Positions 1-5,809 of a stretch of DNA of 7,377 nucleotides are shown one piece after another. A program made the position numbers and the translations under genes. The DNA lies in assembly GCA_030615845.1 (NCBI GenBank), contig JAUWYM010000037.1, positions 1 through 7,377 on the forward strand. Reading direction: 5' to 3'. The DNA is from Thermoplasmatota archaeon (GTDB lineage Archaea > Thermoplasmatota > E2 > DHVEG-1). Position 1 is the first letter of the stretch, and each line of letters begins with the position of its first letter. Under the pieces are notes generated by a model. It was not told where the DNA came from. It did not search any database and was given only the letters and a program-made list of their open reading frames with translations.

Positions 1-44
1 TTTTCGATTTCCCCAAAATTTTTGACATTTTGCCTGCACCATAG

Positions 45-55
45 TTAAATACTTA
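45..55 (+). promoter_or_regulatory. TATA-box-like promoter of the radical SAM gene
   Basis: The AT-rich element TTAAATACTTA lies with its centre about 25 nt upstream of the ATG at 76. That is the usual archaeal distance from TATA box to transcription start, so the mRNA would begin at or next to the ATG and be leaderless. No Shine-Dalgarno sequence is visible, which agrees. The position is seen directly; promoter activity is inferred. Confidence 0.5.
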
Positions 56-75
56 GCGTGTTTTATGCAACATTC

Positions 76-843
76 ATGAAAAGTGTATATGGGCCAGTAG
101 CCTCATGGAGACTTGGAAAATCACTAGGTGTCGATCTCATCTGCTCAGAGAAAAAGATATGTTCTTTTGATTGTATCTACTGTCAACTTGAAAAAACAGA
201 TGAAATTACCAACCAAAGAGACTTGTTTGTTTCTCTAGACGCCGTGAAAGAAGAACTAAAAAACGCCCTGAAAAAAACGACATCAGATGTAGTAACATTA
301 TCGGGAACAGGAGAGCCAACACTGGCGAAAAACATGGATGAGGCGATACAAATGATTCGAGAACTCTCAGATTTACCACTTGCTATACTGACAAATTCAT
401 CTTTATTTTATGACAGTTCAGTACGGGAAAGTCTTTGTAAACTTGACATTGTTGTTGCAAAACTTGATGCTTCAAACCAGGAGATTTTTCAAAAAATCAA
501 CCGCCCGGCATCTGGGGTAACATTTGAAAAAACACTTAATGGCATCAAAAAATTAAGAAAAGATTTTTCTGGAAAGTTTGCTCTTCAAATAATGTTTATG
601 AAAGAAAACAAAGAGTATGCATATGAACTAGCTGAATTTGCACGAGAAATTAACCCAGATGAAGTCCAAATAAACACACCACTTCGGTATTGCCCTGTCA
701 AGCCGCTACCAAAAAAAGAGTTAGATAAAATCGAGATGAAATTCACAGGATTGAACACGCTTTCTGTTTATACAAGTCCACGGCCTAAGACAAGGCCGCT
801 TGACAAATTGGAACTTATTAAACGAAGAAGACTGGTGCCGTAA
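76..843 (+). CDS. Radical SAM protein, COG0731 type (TYW1-related Fe-S oxidoreductase)
   Basis: A 255-residue cytoplasmic radical SAM enzyme. Counting from the ATG at 76, the N-terminus has the YGPVxSxRLGxSLGVD block typical of COG0731 proteins. It is followed by the cluster motif CSFDCIYC (Cys29, Cys33, Cys36), whose three cysteines would hold a [4Fe-4S] cluster, and the SAM-binding GTGEPTL motif at residues 77-83. LTNSSL (about 105-110) and KLDAS (about 129-133) continue the radical SAM barrel. COG0731 also contains TYW1, the wyosine-pathway enzyme, but this protein is shorter and belongs to the stand-alone branch whose substrate is not settled, so I give no gene symbol. A GTG at 58 could add six residues. 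I prefer the ATG at 76 because the family usually begins just before YGPV and because the TATA-like element at 45-55 would start transcription near 76. It converges on the ThiI-like gene with a 16-nt gap. Confidence 0.85.
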   Translation: MKSVYGPVASWRLGKSLGVDLICSEKKICSFDCIYCQLEKTDEITNQRDLFVSLDAVKEELKNALKKTTSDVVTLSGTGEPTLAKNMDEAIQMIRELSDLPLAILTNSSLFYDSSVRESLCKLDIVVAKLDASNQEIFQKINRPASGVTFEKTLNGIKKLRKDFSGKFALQIMFMKENKEYAYELAEFAREINPDEVQINTPLRYCPVKPLPKKELDKIEMKFTGLNTLSVYTSPRPKTRPLDKLELIKRRRLVP

Positions 844-859
844 AAATTAAAATTAAATA

Positions 860-1489
860 TTAGAATGAGATTTCTTCAACGTTATTTATCGCTTGGCTAA
901 CCAGTTTATCAATATTGATTTTTTCTTCTTCCAATAAAATCTGATTAAGTTTTGTCTGGGTAGCTGGTTTTTTTGGAACGGCGCTGCATCCATCAGATGG
1001 TAAAATTGAAAGGTCGTACGTACCGATTTTTTTTGCAGTTTTTATGATGTCCTCTTTGTCAAGGCCTATTAACGGTCTCAATATTGGGATGGAAACTGCT
1101 TGCTCTACAACACGAATATTTTGAATGGTTTGTGAAGCTACCTGACCTAAAGAATCACCCATAATAATTGCATCTGCTTGTTCTTTTTCAGCTATTTTTT
1201 CTGCGTATCTTAGAAGCATGCGTTTGCAAAAGATGCAGGTGAATCTGTCTTCACAACGTTTTTTATATGAATTGAGGGTGTTTCCGTGTTGTAGAGTATA
1301 TGCTTTCATTTTGCATGAGATGTGTTTTTTGAGATGTTTTGCAAGTTTGATGAAGTTCTCTAGTTCTTTCTCATCGGTAAATGGTCTATTATCAGCATGG
1401 ACAAGTATGAGTTCTTCTGCTTTTTTTGAGAAAAGGTAGGTTGCAACTGGTGAATCAATGCCGCTTGAAACAAGGGATACAAATTTCAT
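860..1489 (-). CDS. ThiI-like PP-loop sulfurtransferase domain protein (no THUMP domain)
   Basis: A 209-residue cytoplasmic protein equal to the C-terminal AANH/PP-loop half of ThiI, the enzyme that makes 4-thiouridine in tRNA. The ATP-binding PP-loop SSGIDSPVA is at residues 8-16, GDSLGQVASQT at 111-121 and RPLIGLDKEDII at 138-149; all are ThiI hallmarks. Cys85-x-x-Cys88 and Cys168 match the arrangement of the three cysteines reported to hold an Fe-S cluster in methanogen ThiI, so adenylation of a target followed by cluster-dependent sulfur transfer is likely. The N-terminal ferredoxin-like and THUMP domains, which bind tRNA in full ThiI (about 380-480 residues), are absent. This is not a truncation scar: the ATG overlaps the cutA stop in an ATGA junction, so the gene is the intact last member of an operon with likely translational coupling. 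The substrate (tRNA or another acceptor) cannot be read from the sequence. Confidence 0.85.
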   Translation of the reverse strand: MKFVSLVSSGIDSPVATYLFSKKAEELILVHADNRPFTDEKELENFIKLAKHLKKHISCKMKAYTLQHGNTLNSYKKRCEDRFTCIFCKRMLLRYAEKIAEKEQADAIIMGDSLGQVASQTIQNIRVVEQAVSIPILRPLIGLDKEDIIKTAKKIGTYDLSILPSDGCSAVPKKPATQTKLNQILLEEEKINIDKLVSQAINNVEEISF

Positions 1490-1797
1490 GCTGTCTCATC
1501 TTCTACCCAATTGAGATACTCCTGAAAACCATGGGTAATGGGAATGGCAACAATATCTGGCACGTCATAAGAGTGGAGTTCTTTTATCCGCTGTATCGTC
1601 TTGTCGATATTCTTGTCTGTTGTTTTTGCCAGGAGAACGCATTCGTTATCTTCTTCGATGTTTCCTTGCCATCGATATATTGATTCTATCTTTGGAATAA
1701 TGTTTACACATGCAACGAGTTTTTCTTCAACAAGTATGCGTGCGATTTTTCTTGCTTCTTCAACACTACCAGTGGTTGAATAAATAATTGAAACCAT
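1486..1797 (-). CDS. cutA: CutA1 divalent-cation tolerance protein
   Basis: A complete 103-residue CutA1, the normal length for this small trimeric ferredoxin-fold protein. Family motifs are ACVNI (29-33), the IESIYRWQG core (37-45), and the C-terminal ELHSYDVPDIVAIPI run (73-87) followed by GFQEYLNWV. CutA1 binds divalent metals such as copper in vitro and is linked to metal tolerance in Escherichia coli, but its physiological role in archaea is unclear. It is the middle gene of the operon, starting 27 nt after the DUF123 gene. A weak AAGGA sits six bases before the ATG. Its TGA stop overlaps the ATG of the ThiI-like gene by four bases. Nothing looks damaged. Confidence 0.95.
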   Translation of the reverse strand: MVSIIYSTTGSVEEARKIARILVEEKLVACVNIIPKIESIYRWQGNIEEDNECVLLAKTTDKNIDKTIQRIKELHSYDVPDIVAIPITHGFQEYLNWVEDETA

Positions 1798-1824
1798 AAT
1801 TTTTCCTTATACTCAAAAATAGAT

Positions 1825-2298
1825 TTAATAGTTTGCATCATAAGAATATGTTTTCATGTTCAATATATTGATACCTTTTTTTATTTCTTCATTTGTTCCG
1901 TAAAAAAGATGGCTTTTGCAGATGCAATCACTGCAGCCAAAACCAGGAATTGGAAGTAGTTTTTTGTCTAATTTTTTTGCAATGTGACATTCCTCTCTAA
2001 TATTGTTTTCTTTGTAAAAAACATTCACAATTTTTGCATATTGTAGGAGATAATCGATATGCCAATGTATCTTCTTATTTTCTCTTAGATGTCTTTTTAT
2101 TCTCTGTTCCAATCCACTGAGTGCAGAACCGACATAGACGTAAAATCCTTTGTTGAATGCTATTTCTCCTAGTTTGCCGGTAGGAATTGTTTTATCGTTT
2201 TCTAATTCTAAGAGTAGTAAATAACTACCTTTCATAACGAGCATGCTATATAACGAATGAAGATTTAGTTTTTCTTTAAAATGAAGAAAATTGTTCAT
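1825..2298 (-). CDS. DUF123 (Uri) GIY-YIG nuclease-fold protein
   Basis: A DUF123-family protein with the GIY-YIG nuclease fold, common in archaea and sometimes fused to DNA-repair enzymes; its function is not established. Numbered from the upstream ATG at 2313, the GIY-like strand is KGSYLLLLEL (28-37), the YIG-like strand is YVYVGSA (58-64), the conserved Arg is R71 in QRIKRHL, HWHIDYLL is at 83-90 and the acidic REEC at 106-109. The tail GFGCSDCICKSHLFY (124-138) carries C127, C130, C132 and H135, a conserved cluster in this family that might bind metal. The start is uncertain: ATGs at 2313, 2298, 2244 and 2235 are all in frame. The nuclease core needs only the last. I chose 2298 because a TATA-like element at 2326-2335 would start transcription near 2305, downstream of the ATG at 2313. 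It is the first gene of the operon with cutA and the ThiI-like gene. Confidence 0.88.
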   Translation of the reverse strand: MNNFLHFKEKLNLHSLYSMLVMKGSYLLLLELENDKTIPTGKLGEIAFNKGFYVYVGSALSGLEQRIKRHLRENKKIHWHIDYLLQYAKIVNVFYKENNIREECHIAKKLDKKLLPIPGFGCSDCICKSHLFYGTNEEIKKGINILNMKTYSYDANY

Positions 2299-2302
2299 TT
2301 GT
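2287..2302 (+). repeat. 16-bp direct repeat, copy 1
   Basis: AAAATTGTTCATTTGT occurs here and again, identically, at 2437-2452, exactly 150 bases downstream. This copy overlaps the beginning of the DUF123 gene and includes the minus-strand ATG at 2298. The flanks differ, so the duplicated block is short. Confidence 0.6.
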
Positions 2303-2325
2303 GTAATAGTCATCGTAATGGGTTA

Positions 2326-2335
2326 CAAATATAGA
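2326..2335 (-). promoter_or_regulatory. TATA-like element for the DUF123-cutA-ThiI-like operon
   Basis: On the minus strand this reads TCTATATTTG, a TATA-like element. A start about 25 nt downstream would fall near 2305, seven bases before the ATG at 2298. It is the best promoter candidate for the three-gene operon, although an alternative TTATATAG at 2246-2253 exists inside the reading frame. Activity is inferred. Confidence 0.35.
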
Positions 2336-2436
2336 CAACGAGCAAGTACCACGATGCATTATGTCATGGAGTAGATAAGATATCCAAATGAATATGGTAG
2401 TGAGTTAAGGTGTTACCCATCGAATTGACCATTACA

Positions 2437-2452
2437 AAAATTGTTCATTTGT
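2437..2452 (+). repeat. 16-bp direct repeat, copy 2
   Basis: An identical copy of the block at 2287-2302, placed just upstream of the BRE/TATA of the C25 peptidase gene. It sits where an archaeal activator or repressor could bind, about 10-25 bases before the TATA box. Whether it is an operator or a chance duplication cannot be decided from one window. Confidence 0.6.
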
Positions 2453-2454
2453 TA

Positions 2455-2470
2455 GGAAATATTTATATAT
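2455..2470 (+). promoter_or_regulatory. BRE and TATA box of the C25 peptidase gene
   Basis: A purine-rich GGAAA (BRE-like) runs directly into TATTTATATAT, a near-consensus archaeal TATA box. The expected transcription start is near 2490, leaving a leader of about a dozen bases before the ATG at 2502. The weak AAGGG at 2491-2495 would lie at the very 5' end of that leader. Confidence 0.65.
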
Positions 2471-2501
2471 CGTCTGTCCCATAGTATATTAAGGGAAAAA
2501 T

Positions 2502-4406
2502 ATGAAGAGAGCAATACCCGTATTGGTTGTAGGAATTTTAGTCCTTAGTGGGCTTGGGGCTGGTGCTTTTTCAAATGAAAAACCTGAAAATTTTAAGATA
2601 GAAGAATCTGTATCCTTCTCAGAGATGCCTGTGTTACAGGAGAATTACGAAGATGGATATCTTAGGGTAAATTTTGAAGGCGCGAATTCTAGGTTAATGA
2701 AATCTGGTATGCCTGAACTACCGATTTATATTAAAAATTATCAACTGCCAAAAGAGGCTAGGAATATACAAGTGATATGTACGCCTAAGAAAACTCGTAC
2801 GATGCATGTCCCTGGAGAGATTGTTCCAACAAAGGCTGTTATTCGGGACTATGATGTAAGTGTTGAAGCAGAGTTGGTGAAGGATGAACAGACGTATGGT
2901 AATTCTGAGTTTTATCCCGATAGTTGGTTTAGCTATCGTGTTAGTAGTGGTCTGAACGGTGATGATGAAATTGTTAAATTTGTAGATATCGCATGTTATG
3001 TTGTTCGATATTCTCCAGCTAACAATATACTAGAATATGTAAACGGTGACATAGATATCAGCTTCACATATGATTACAGCGATACGGGTACAACCAGTTA
3101 TGATCCTGAATATGATATGGTTATCATAGCTCCGGCCGCTTTTGAAGAATCTCTTCAAACGTTAATAGATCATAAAAATAGCTATGGTGTAGATACTACA
3201 TTAAAAACAGTTGAAGATATTCTCAGTGAATATGATGGTTATGATGCACCGGAGCAGATCAAATATTTCATTAAATATGCCCTTGACGAATGGGGTATCA
3301 CCTATGCCCTGCTTGTTGGTGGTCTGAAGTCATATTTCAATGCTGATGATAAAGACGACCGTAACCAGGGTACAACAGATTGGCATGTTCCGGTGAGATA
3401 TACCAATATTAGACATGGTTATGAGGTAGGTTGCATTTCTGATCTTTATTACGGTGACATATATGATGGTGAAGACAATTTTTCAAGTTGGGATTCGAAT
3501 GGAGATGGCATCTATGCAAAAGTGCCAGGGGACACTCTCGATCTTGTTCCTGAGGTCTATGTCGGACGACTTGCTTGCAGAAACAAGTTTGAAGTTCGTC
3601 TCATGGTAAAGAAGATCATTAACTATGAAAAGACGTCGCCTGATGCAAAGCCATGGTTCAAAACGATGGTCGGTATAGCTGGTAAAACATTTGAGATTTA
3701 TCAAGGTCAGCCAGATGGAGAGTATGTGTGCGATACATCAATTGATTACATGGGAGATCTTATTGATGACCCTGTAAGAGTATACGCATCAAATAGGGAC
3801 ACCAGTGGATATGTTCCAGTGCCAGAAGATATTAGAAAAGCAATTTCCAAAGGAGCAGGTTACGTTGACTTCCAGGGACATGGTAATCCTGTAGTATGGA
3901 ACACTATTTGGGCAGATGGTACCTATCCAAATGATTGGACAGGAGGGATCAAGCTTTATCGTTTTCCATTACTTTTCAACTTTAAAAAACTACCTGTGGT
4001 TATCGTTGGCGGCTGTCATAATGCACTCTTTAATGTGACGATAATAAAGACATTAAACTCCATGGATATTAATGATAATTATGCATATTGGACTAGTGGC
4101 CGTCCTGCACCAGTATGTTTCAGTTGGGGGCTATGCATTGTACCCTGGGGTGGTGCTATTGCATCTACAGGCTGTACTGGATATGGAATTGGATATGGTG
4201 GACGGCCTATCAGTTTAAGTGCTGAGATGGAGTCTAATTTCTTTTATCAAATCGGTCAGGCTGGCTCGACAAATCTTGGAGCTGCACATAGTGGCTCTAT
4301 TCGGAAGTTTATTAATGAAAATGAAATAGGAACAACAGAGGCTTTTTGTATAACAGTATTTCAGTTATTCGGCGATCCAAGTTTGAAACTCGGTGGCTAC
4401 GGATAA
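2502..4406 (+). CDS. Secreted gingipain-like C25 family cysteine peptidase
   Basis: A 634-residue exported cysteine peptidase. Residues 1-22 are a clear signal peptide: MKR, then a hydrophobic stretch ending in GLGAGA. Residues about 36-195 look like the C25 propeptide domain, including the GMPELPIYIKNYQLP region that recalls gingipain propeptides. The catalytic region begins near D201 (DPEYDMVIIAP) and runs to the end. The catalytic pair is His460 in GHG and Cys505 in VGGCHNALFNV, matching the gingipain His-Gly and Cys-Asn pattern. DSNGDG (331-336) looks like a calcium-binding loop. It ends at LFGDPSLKLGGYG, which is where the peptidase domain normally stops. The Ig-like, PKD, sorting or membrane-anchor segments that often follow are missing, so the product is probably freely secreted. 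It is predicted to degrade extracellular protein; cleavage specificity (Arg or Lys) cannot be read. It is monocistronic, with its own promoter at 2455-2470. Confidence 0.92.
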   Translation: MKRAIPVLVVGILVLSGLGAGAFSNEKPENFKIEESVSFSEMPVLQENYEDGYLRVNFEGANSRLMKSGMPELPIYIKNYQLPKEARNIQVICTPKKTRTMHVPGEIVPTKAVIRDYDVSVEAELVKDEQTYGNSEFYPDSWFSYRVSSGLNGDDEIVKFVDIACYVVRYSPANNILEYVNGDIDISFTYDYSDTGTTSYDPEYDMVIIAPAAFEESLQTLIDHKNSYGVDTTLKTVEDILSEYDGYDAPEQIKYFIKYALDEWGITYALLVGGLKSYFNADDKDDRNQGTTDWHVPVRYTNIRHGYEVGCISDLYYGDIYDGEDNFSSWDSNGDGIYAKVPGDTLDLVPEVYVGRLACRNKFEVRLMVKKIINYEKTSPDAKPWFKTMVGIAGKTFEIYQGQPDGEYVCDTSIDYMGDLIDDPVRVYASNRDTSGYVPVPEDIRKAISKGAGYVDFQGHGNPVVWNTIWADGTYPNDWTGGIKLYRFPLLFNFKKLPVVIVGGCHNALFNVTIIKTLNSMDINDNYAYWTSGRPAPVCFSWGLCIVPWGGAIASTGCTGYGIGYGGRPISLSAEMESNFFYQIGQAGSTNLGAAHSGSIRKFINENEIGTTEAFCITVFQLFGDPSLKLGGYG

Positions 4407-4416
4407 ATCTAAAAAG

Positions 4417-4441
4417 TCTCTCTTTCCTTTTTTTCTTTTTT
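4417..4441 (+). terminator. T-rich archaeal terminator after the C25 peptidase gene
   Basis: A pyrimidine tract with runs of seven T (4428-4434) and six T (4436-4441) begins ten bases after the peptidase stop codon. There is no hairpin, in keeping with archaeal termination at oligo-T. It fills the gap to the convergent nucS stop codon and overlaps its last bases. Confidence 0.6.
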
Positions 4442-5201
4442 AGAAATCTTTTAACGTCTTCTGGAAGTCATCAGGAAGTACAATCTTACGTTCCACTTCC
4501 CGCCATTCCAAATCATAATCAGACAACAGATTCTTCACCATGTCAGGAACATGTGGTGCGCAGAGAATCCCTCGTACATTTGCTTCATCTACGTCTTTTT
4601 TTATATCAGTTACATACATGCGGAGTTGATGCACTGCACTGATATTTGCTACACTTCGTTTCACTTCGATAACCGTTGGAGTGTGCTCTTTATCATAACC
4701 AAAAAGATCGATCATTCCTGATTTCACCTGTTTCTCTCGTTTGCTGATACGAAGTCCTTCTTCAATCGTATCTGGTTCGCTGATGATTTGATTGACAACA
4801 TCTGTTTCCATACCAGCGATAACAAATTCAGCTTTATCATGAAGAGATGTGGCAACAATCATCTTTAGATTCCGAAACGTTATTTTCATTTTCTCTGGAG
4901 GATGGCTGTGACGTGATCTGATGACAAGGGAGTTGTTTTCTACCTGGAATTCTGTTGTTGTACCGGATGGCTGCCAGTTGACTGGTTCACGCATTTCTGG
5001 CTGATGAACCAACACATTTCCATCTTGCTTAATCATAACTATTCGTTCCCCCCAATCCAGAATTGATCGTGCACGTCCACGATAATCAACCATGCAATCA
5101 CCAATTAAAAGAAGCATGGTTTTCTCTGCCTTAGATTTATGATGTTTTTCAATAAATGTGAGTGAATCTTTTGAGGTAGGATTAAGAATAGTTTTTAACA
5201 C
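4440..5201 (-). CDS. nucS: NucS/EndoMS mismatch-specific endonuclease
   Basis: A complete 253-residue NucS/EndoMS, the archaeal and actinobacterial enzyme that cuts both strands at mismatches and substitutes for MutS-MutL repair. The N-terminal mismatch-binding domain contains YRGRARS (40-46) and REPVNWQPSG (71-80), with Trp76 at the position of the base-stacking tryptophan. The C-terminal RecB-like nuclease domain has Asp165 (GMIDLFG), Glu179 and Lys181 (VIEVKR), the same numbers I recall for Thermococcus kodakarensis EndoMS, then SAVHQLRMY. The last seven residues, QKTLKDF, form a QxxLxxF PCNA-interacting (PIP) motif, so coupling to the sliding clamp is expected. The start is GTG at 5201, the only in-frame start before Met29, with a TGA three codons upstream. 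GAGG lies four bases before it. The N-terminal helix is lost if Met29 is used. It diverges from the DHPS-N gene and converges on the peptidase gene. Confidence 0.96.
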   Translation of the reverse strand: MLKTILNPTSKDSLTFIEKHHKSKAEKTMLLLIGDCMVDYRGRARSILDWGERIVMIKQDGNVLVHQPEMREPVNWQPSGTTTEFQVENNSLVIRSRHSHPPEKMKITFRNLKMIVATSLHDKAEFVIAGMETDVVNQIISEPDTIEEGLRISKREKQVKSGMIDLFGYDKEHTPTVIEVKRSVANISAVHQLRMYVTDIKKDVDEANVRGILCAPHVPDMVKNLLSDYDLEWREVERKIVLPDDFQKTLKDF

Positions 5202-5309
5202 ATCTCCTCAAGTATCCTATATCAATTTGGTCATACATGAGAGTATCGATTTAACTAAAATTGGTTGATGAGAAAAGGGATATAATTATTTAAAAGCAGT
5301 ATTCGCCAA

Positions 5310-5320
5310 CATATAATATA
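5310..5320 (+). promoter_or_regulatory. TATA-like element upstream of the DHPS-N-like gene
   Basis: CATATAATATA is the best plus-strand TATA candidate in the 5202-5397 divergent gap. Transcription would begin near 5340. The rest of the gap is AT-rich and has weaker candidates on both strands, including TTTTAAATAATTA (minus strand, about 5283-5295), which could serve nucS. Activity is inferred. Confidence 0.4.
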
Positions 5321-5397
5321 GCGAGTAGAAGAATCCTTAGGTTTTTTGTTAATTTTTTTGCAAATAATTGATAAACATAATACCATTATCTTTTTTT

Positions 5398-5763
5398 GTG
5401 TCGAAGTATAATCCCTCTGTCGTTAATGTTGAAACACTCGATGATGCTAGAGTTGAAATTCAAAAGATCGGCAGTGACCCGGAAAGCATAGAGATCATGG
5501 CACCAAAGGCTGTTTCTAAGGTTATAAAATTAGAAAACATAGTACTTCAGGACGCTATCATTATCAAGCAGGATATGCTTTCTCTTGGAGGAGAAGTCGC
5601 TATTCCAAGAGATGCTTTTGAATTAAGAGAAGATTCTTCAGATATACTGATTATGGGGACATTAAGGCAATTGCTTGAGCTGGTAGAAAAACTTAACAGA
5701 CATTATCCAAGGATTAAGGCTATTTCAAAAGAGTTATCGGTTTTTTTAAGTGATATCTATTAA
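5398..5763 (+). CDS. Stand-alone dihydropteroate-synthase N-terminal-like domain protein
   Basis: A 121-residue soluble protein (131 if TTG at 5368 is the start). It resembles the roughly 120-residue domain that precedes the TIM barrel in dihydropteroate synthases of Clostridia and Thermotogales, as I remember those sequences. Matching stretches are IGSDPESIEIMAPKA (24-38), IIKQDMLSLGGEVAIPR (55-71) and DILIMGTLRQL (82-92). The barrel with the pterin and sulfate sites is absent: 46 nt after the stop comes purB, with no barrel remnant. In the fused enzymes the role of this domain is unclear, so no function is assigned; a link to pterin or folate-like C1 metabolism is only a guess. The GTG at 5398 is preferred because the TTG at 5368 directly follows an in-frame TAA and encodes an odd hydrophobic leader. 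Neither start has a Shine-Dalgarno. It is probably co-transcribed with purB. Confidence 0.72.
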   Translation: MSKYNPSVVNVETLDDARVEIQKIGSDPESIEIMAPKAVSKVIKLENIVLQDAIIIKQDMLSLGGEVAIPRDAFELREDSSDILIMGTLRQLLELVEKLNRHYPRIKAISKELSVFLSDIY

Positions 5764-5781
5764 GCCCAAAAAGACATTAAC

Positions 5782-5790
5782 TATTATTTT
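5782..5790 (+). promoter_or_regulatory. Possible internal TATA element for purB
   Basis: TATTATTTT is centred about 25 bases before the purB ATG at 5810, a spacing that would give a leaderless purB transcript. The gap has no good Shine-Dalgarno, which fits. The region is AT-rich, so a chance match is possible. Confidence 0.3.
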
Positions 5791-5809
5791 ATTCTGGTTT
5801 CGAGAGCAT

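Noticed and set aside
76..843. Assignment as TYW1, the wyosine synthase
   Set aside because: The YGPVxSxRLGxSLGVD start and the short length fit the stand-alone COG0731 branch rather than archaeal TYW1.
860..1489. ThiI-like gene as a truncated pseudogene
   Set aside because: The sequence upstream of its start is an intact cutA with an ATGA overlap, there is no remnant of THUMP sequence, and all active-site motifs are preserved.
2311..2422. Possible inverted repeat between CGTAATGGGTTACA (2314-2327) and TGTTACCCATCG (2411-2422)
   Set aside because: The match needs a gap and a mismatch and the arms are nearly 90 bases apart; it is too weak to call a structure.
2416..2448. Minus-strand mini-ORF of 11 codons starting at the ATG in repeat copy 2
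   Set aside because: It is very short, has no family support and no Shine-Dalgarno; it is explained by the repeat carrying the DUF123 start-codon context.
3483..3704. Minus-strand open frame inside the C25 peptidase gene
   Set aside because: It is antisense to conserved catalytic-domain coding sequence and resembles no protein family.
4346..4642. Plus-strand open frame spanning the peptidase end and antisense to nucS
   Set aside because: It crosses the T-rich terminator and has no recognisable domain; both genes it overlaps are well supported.
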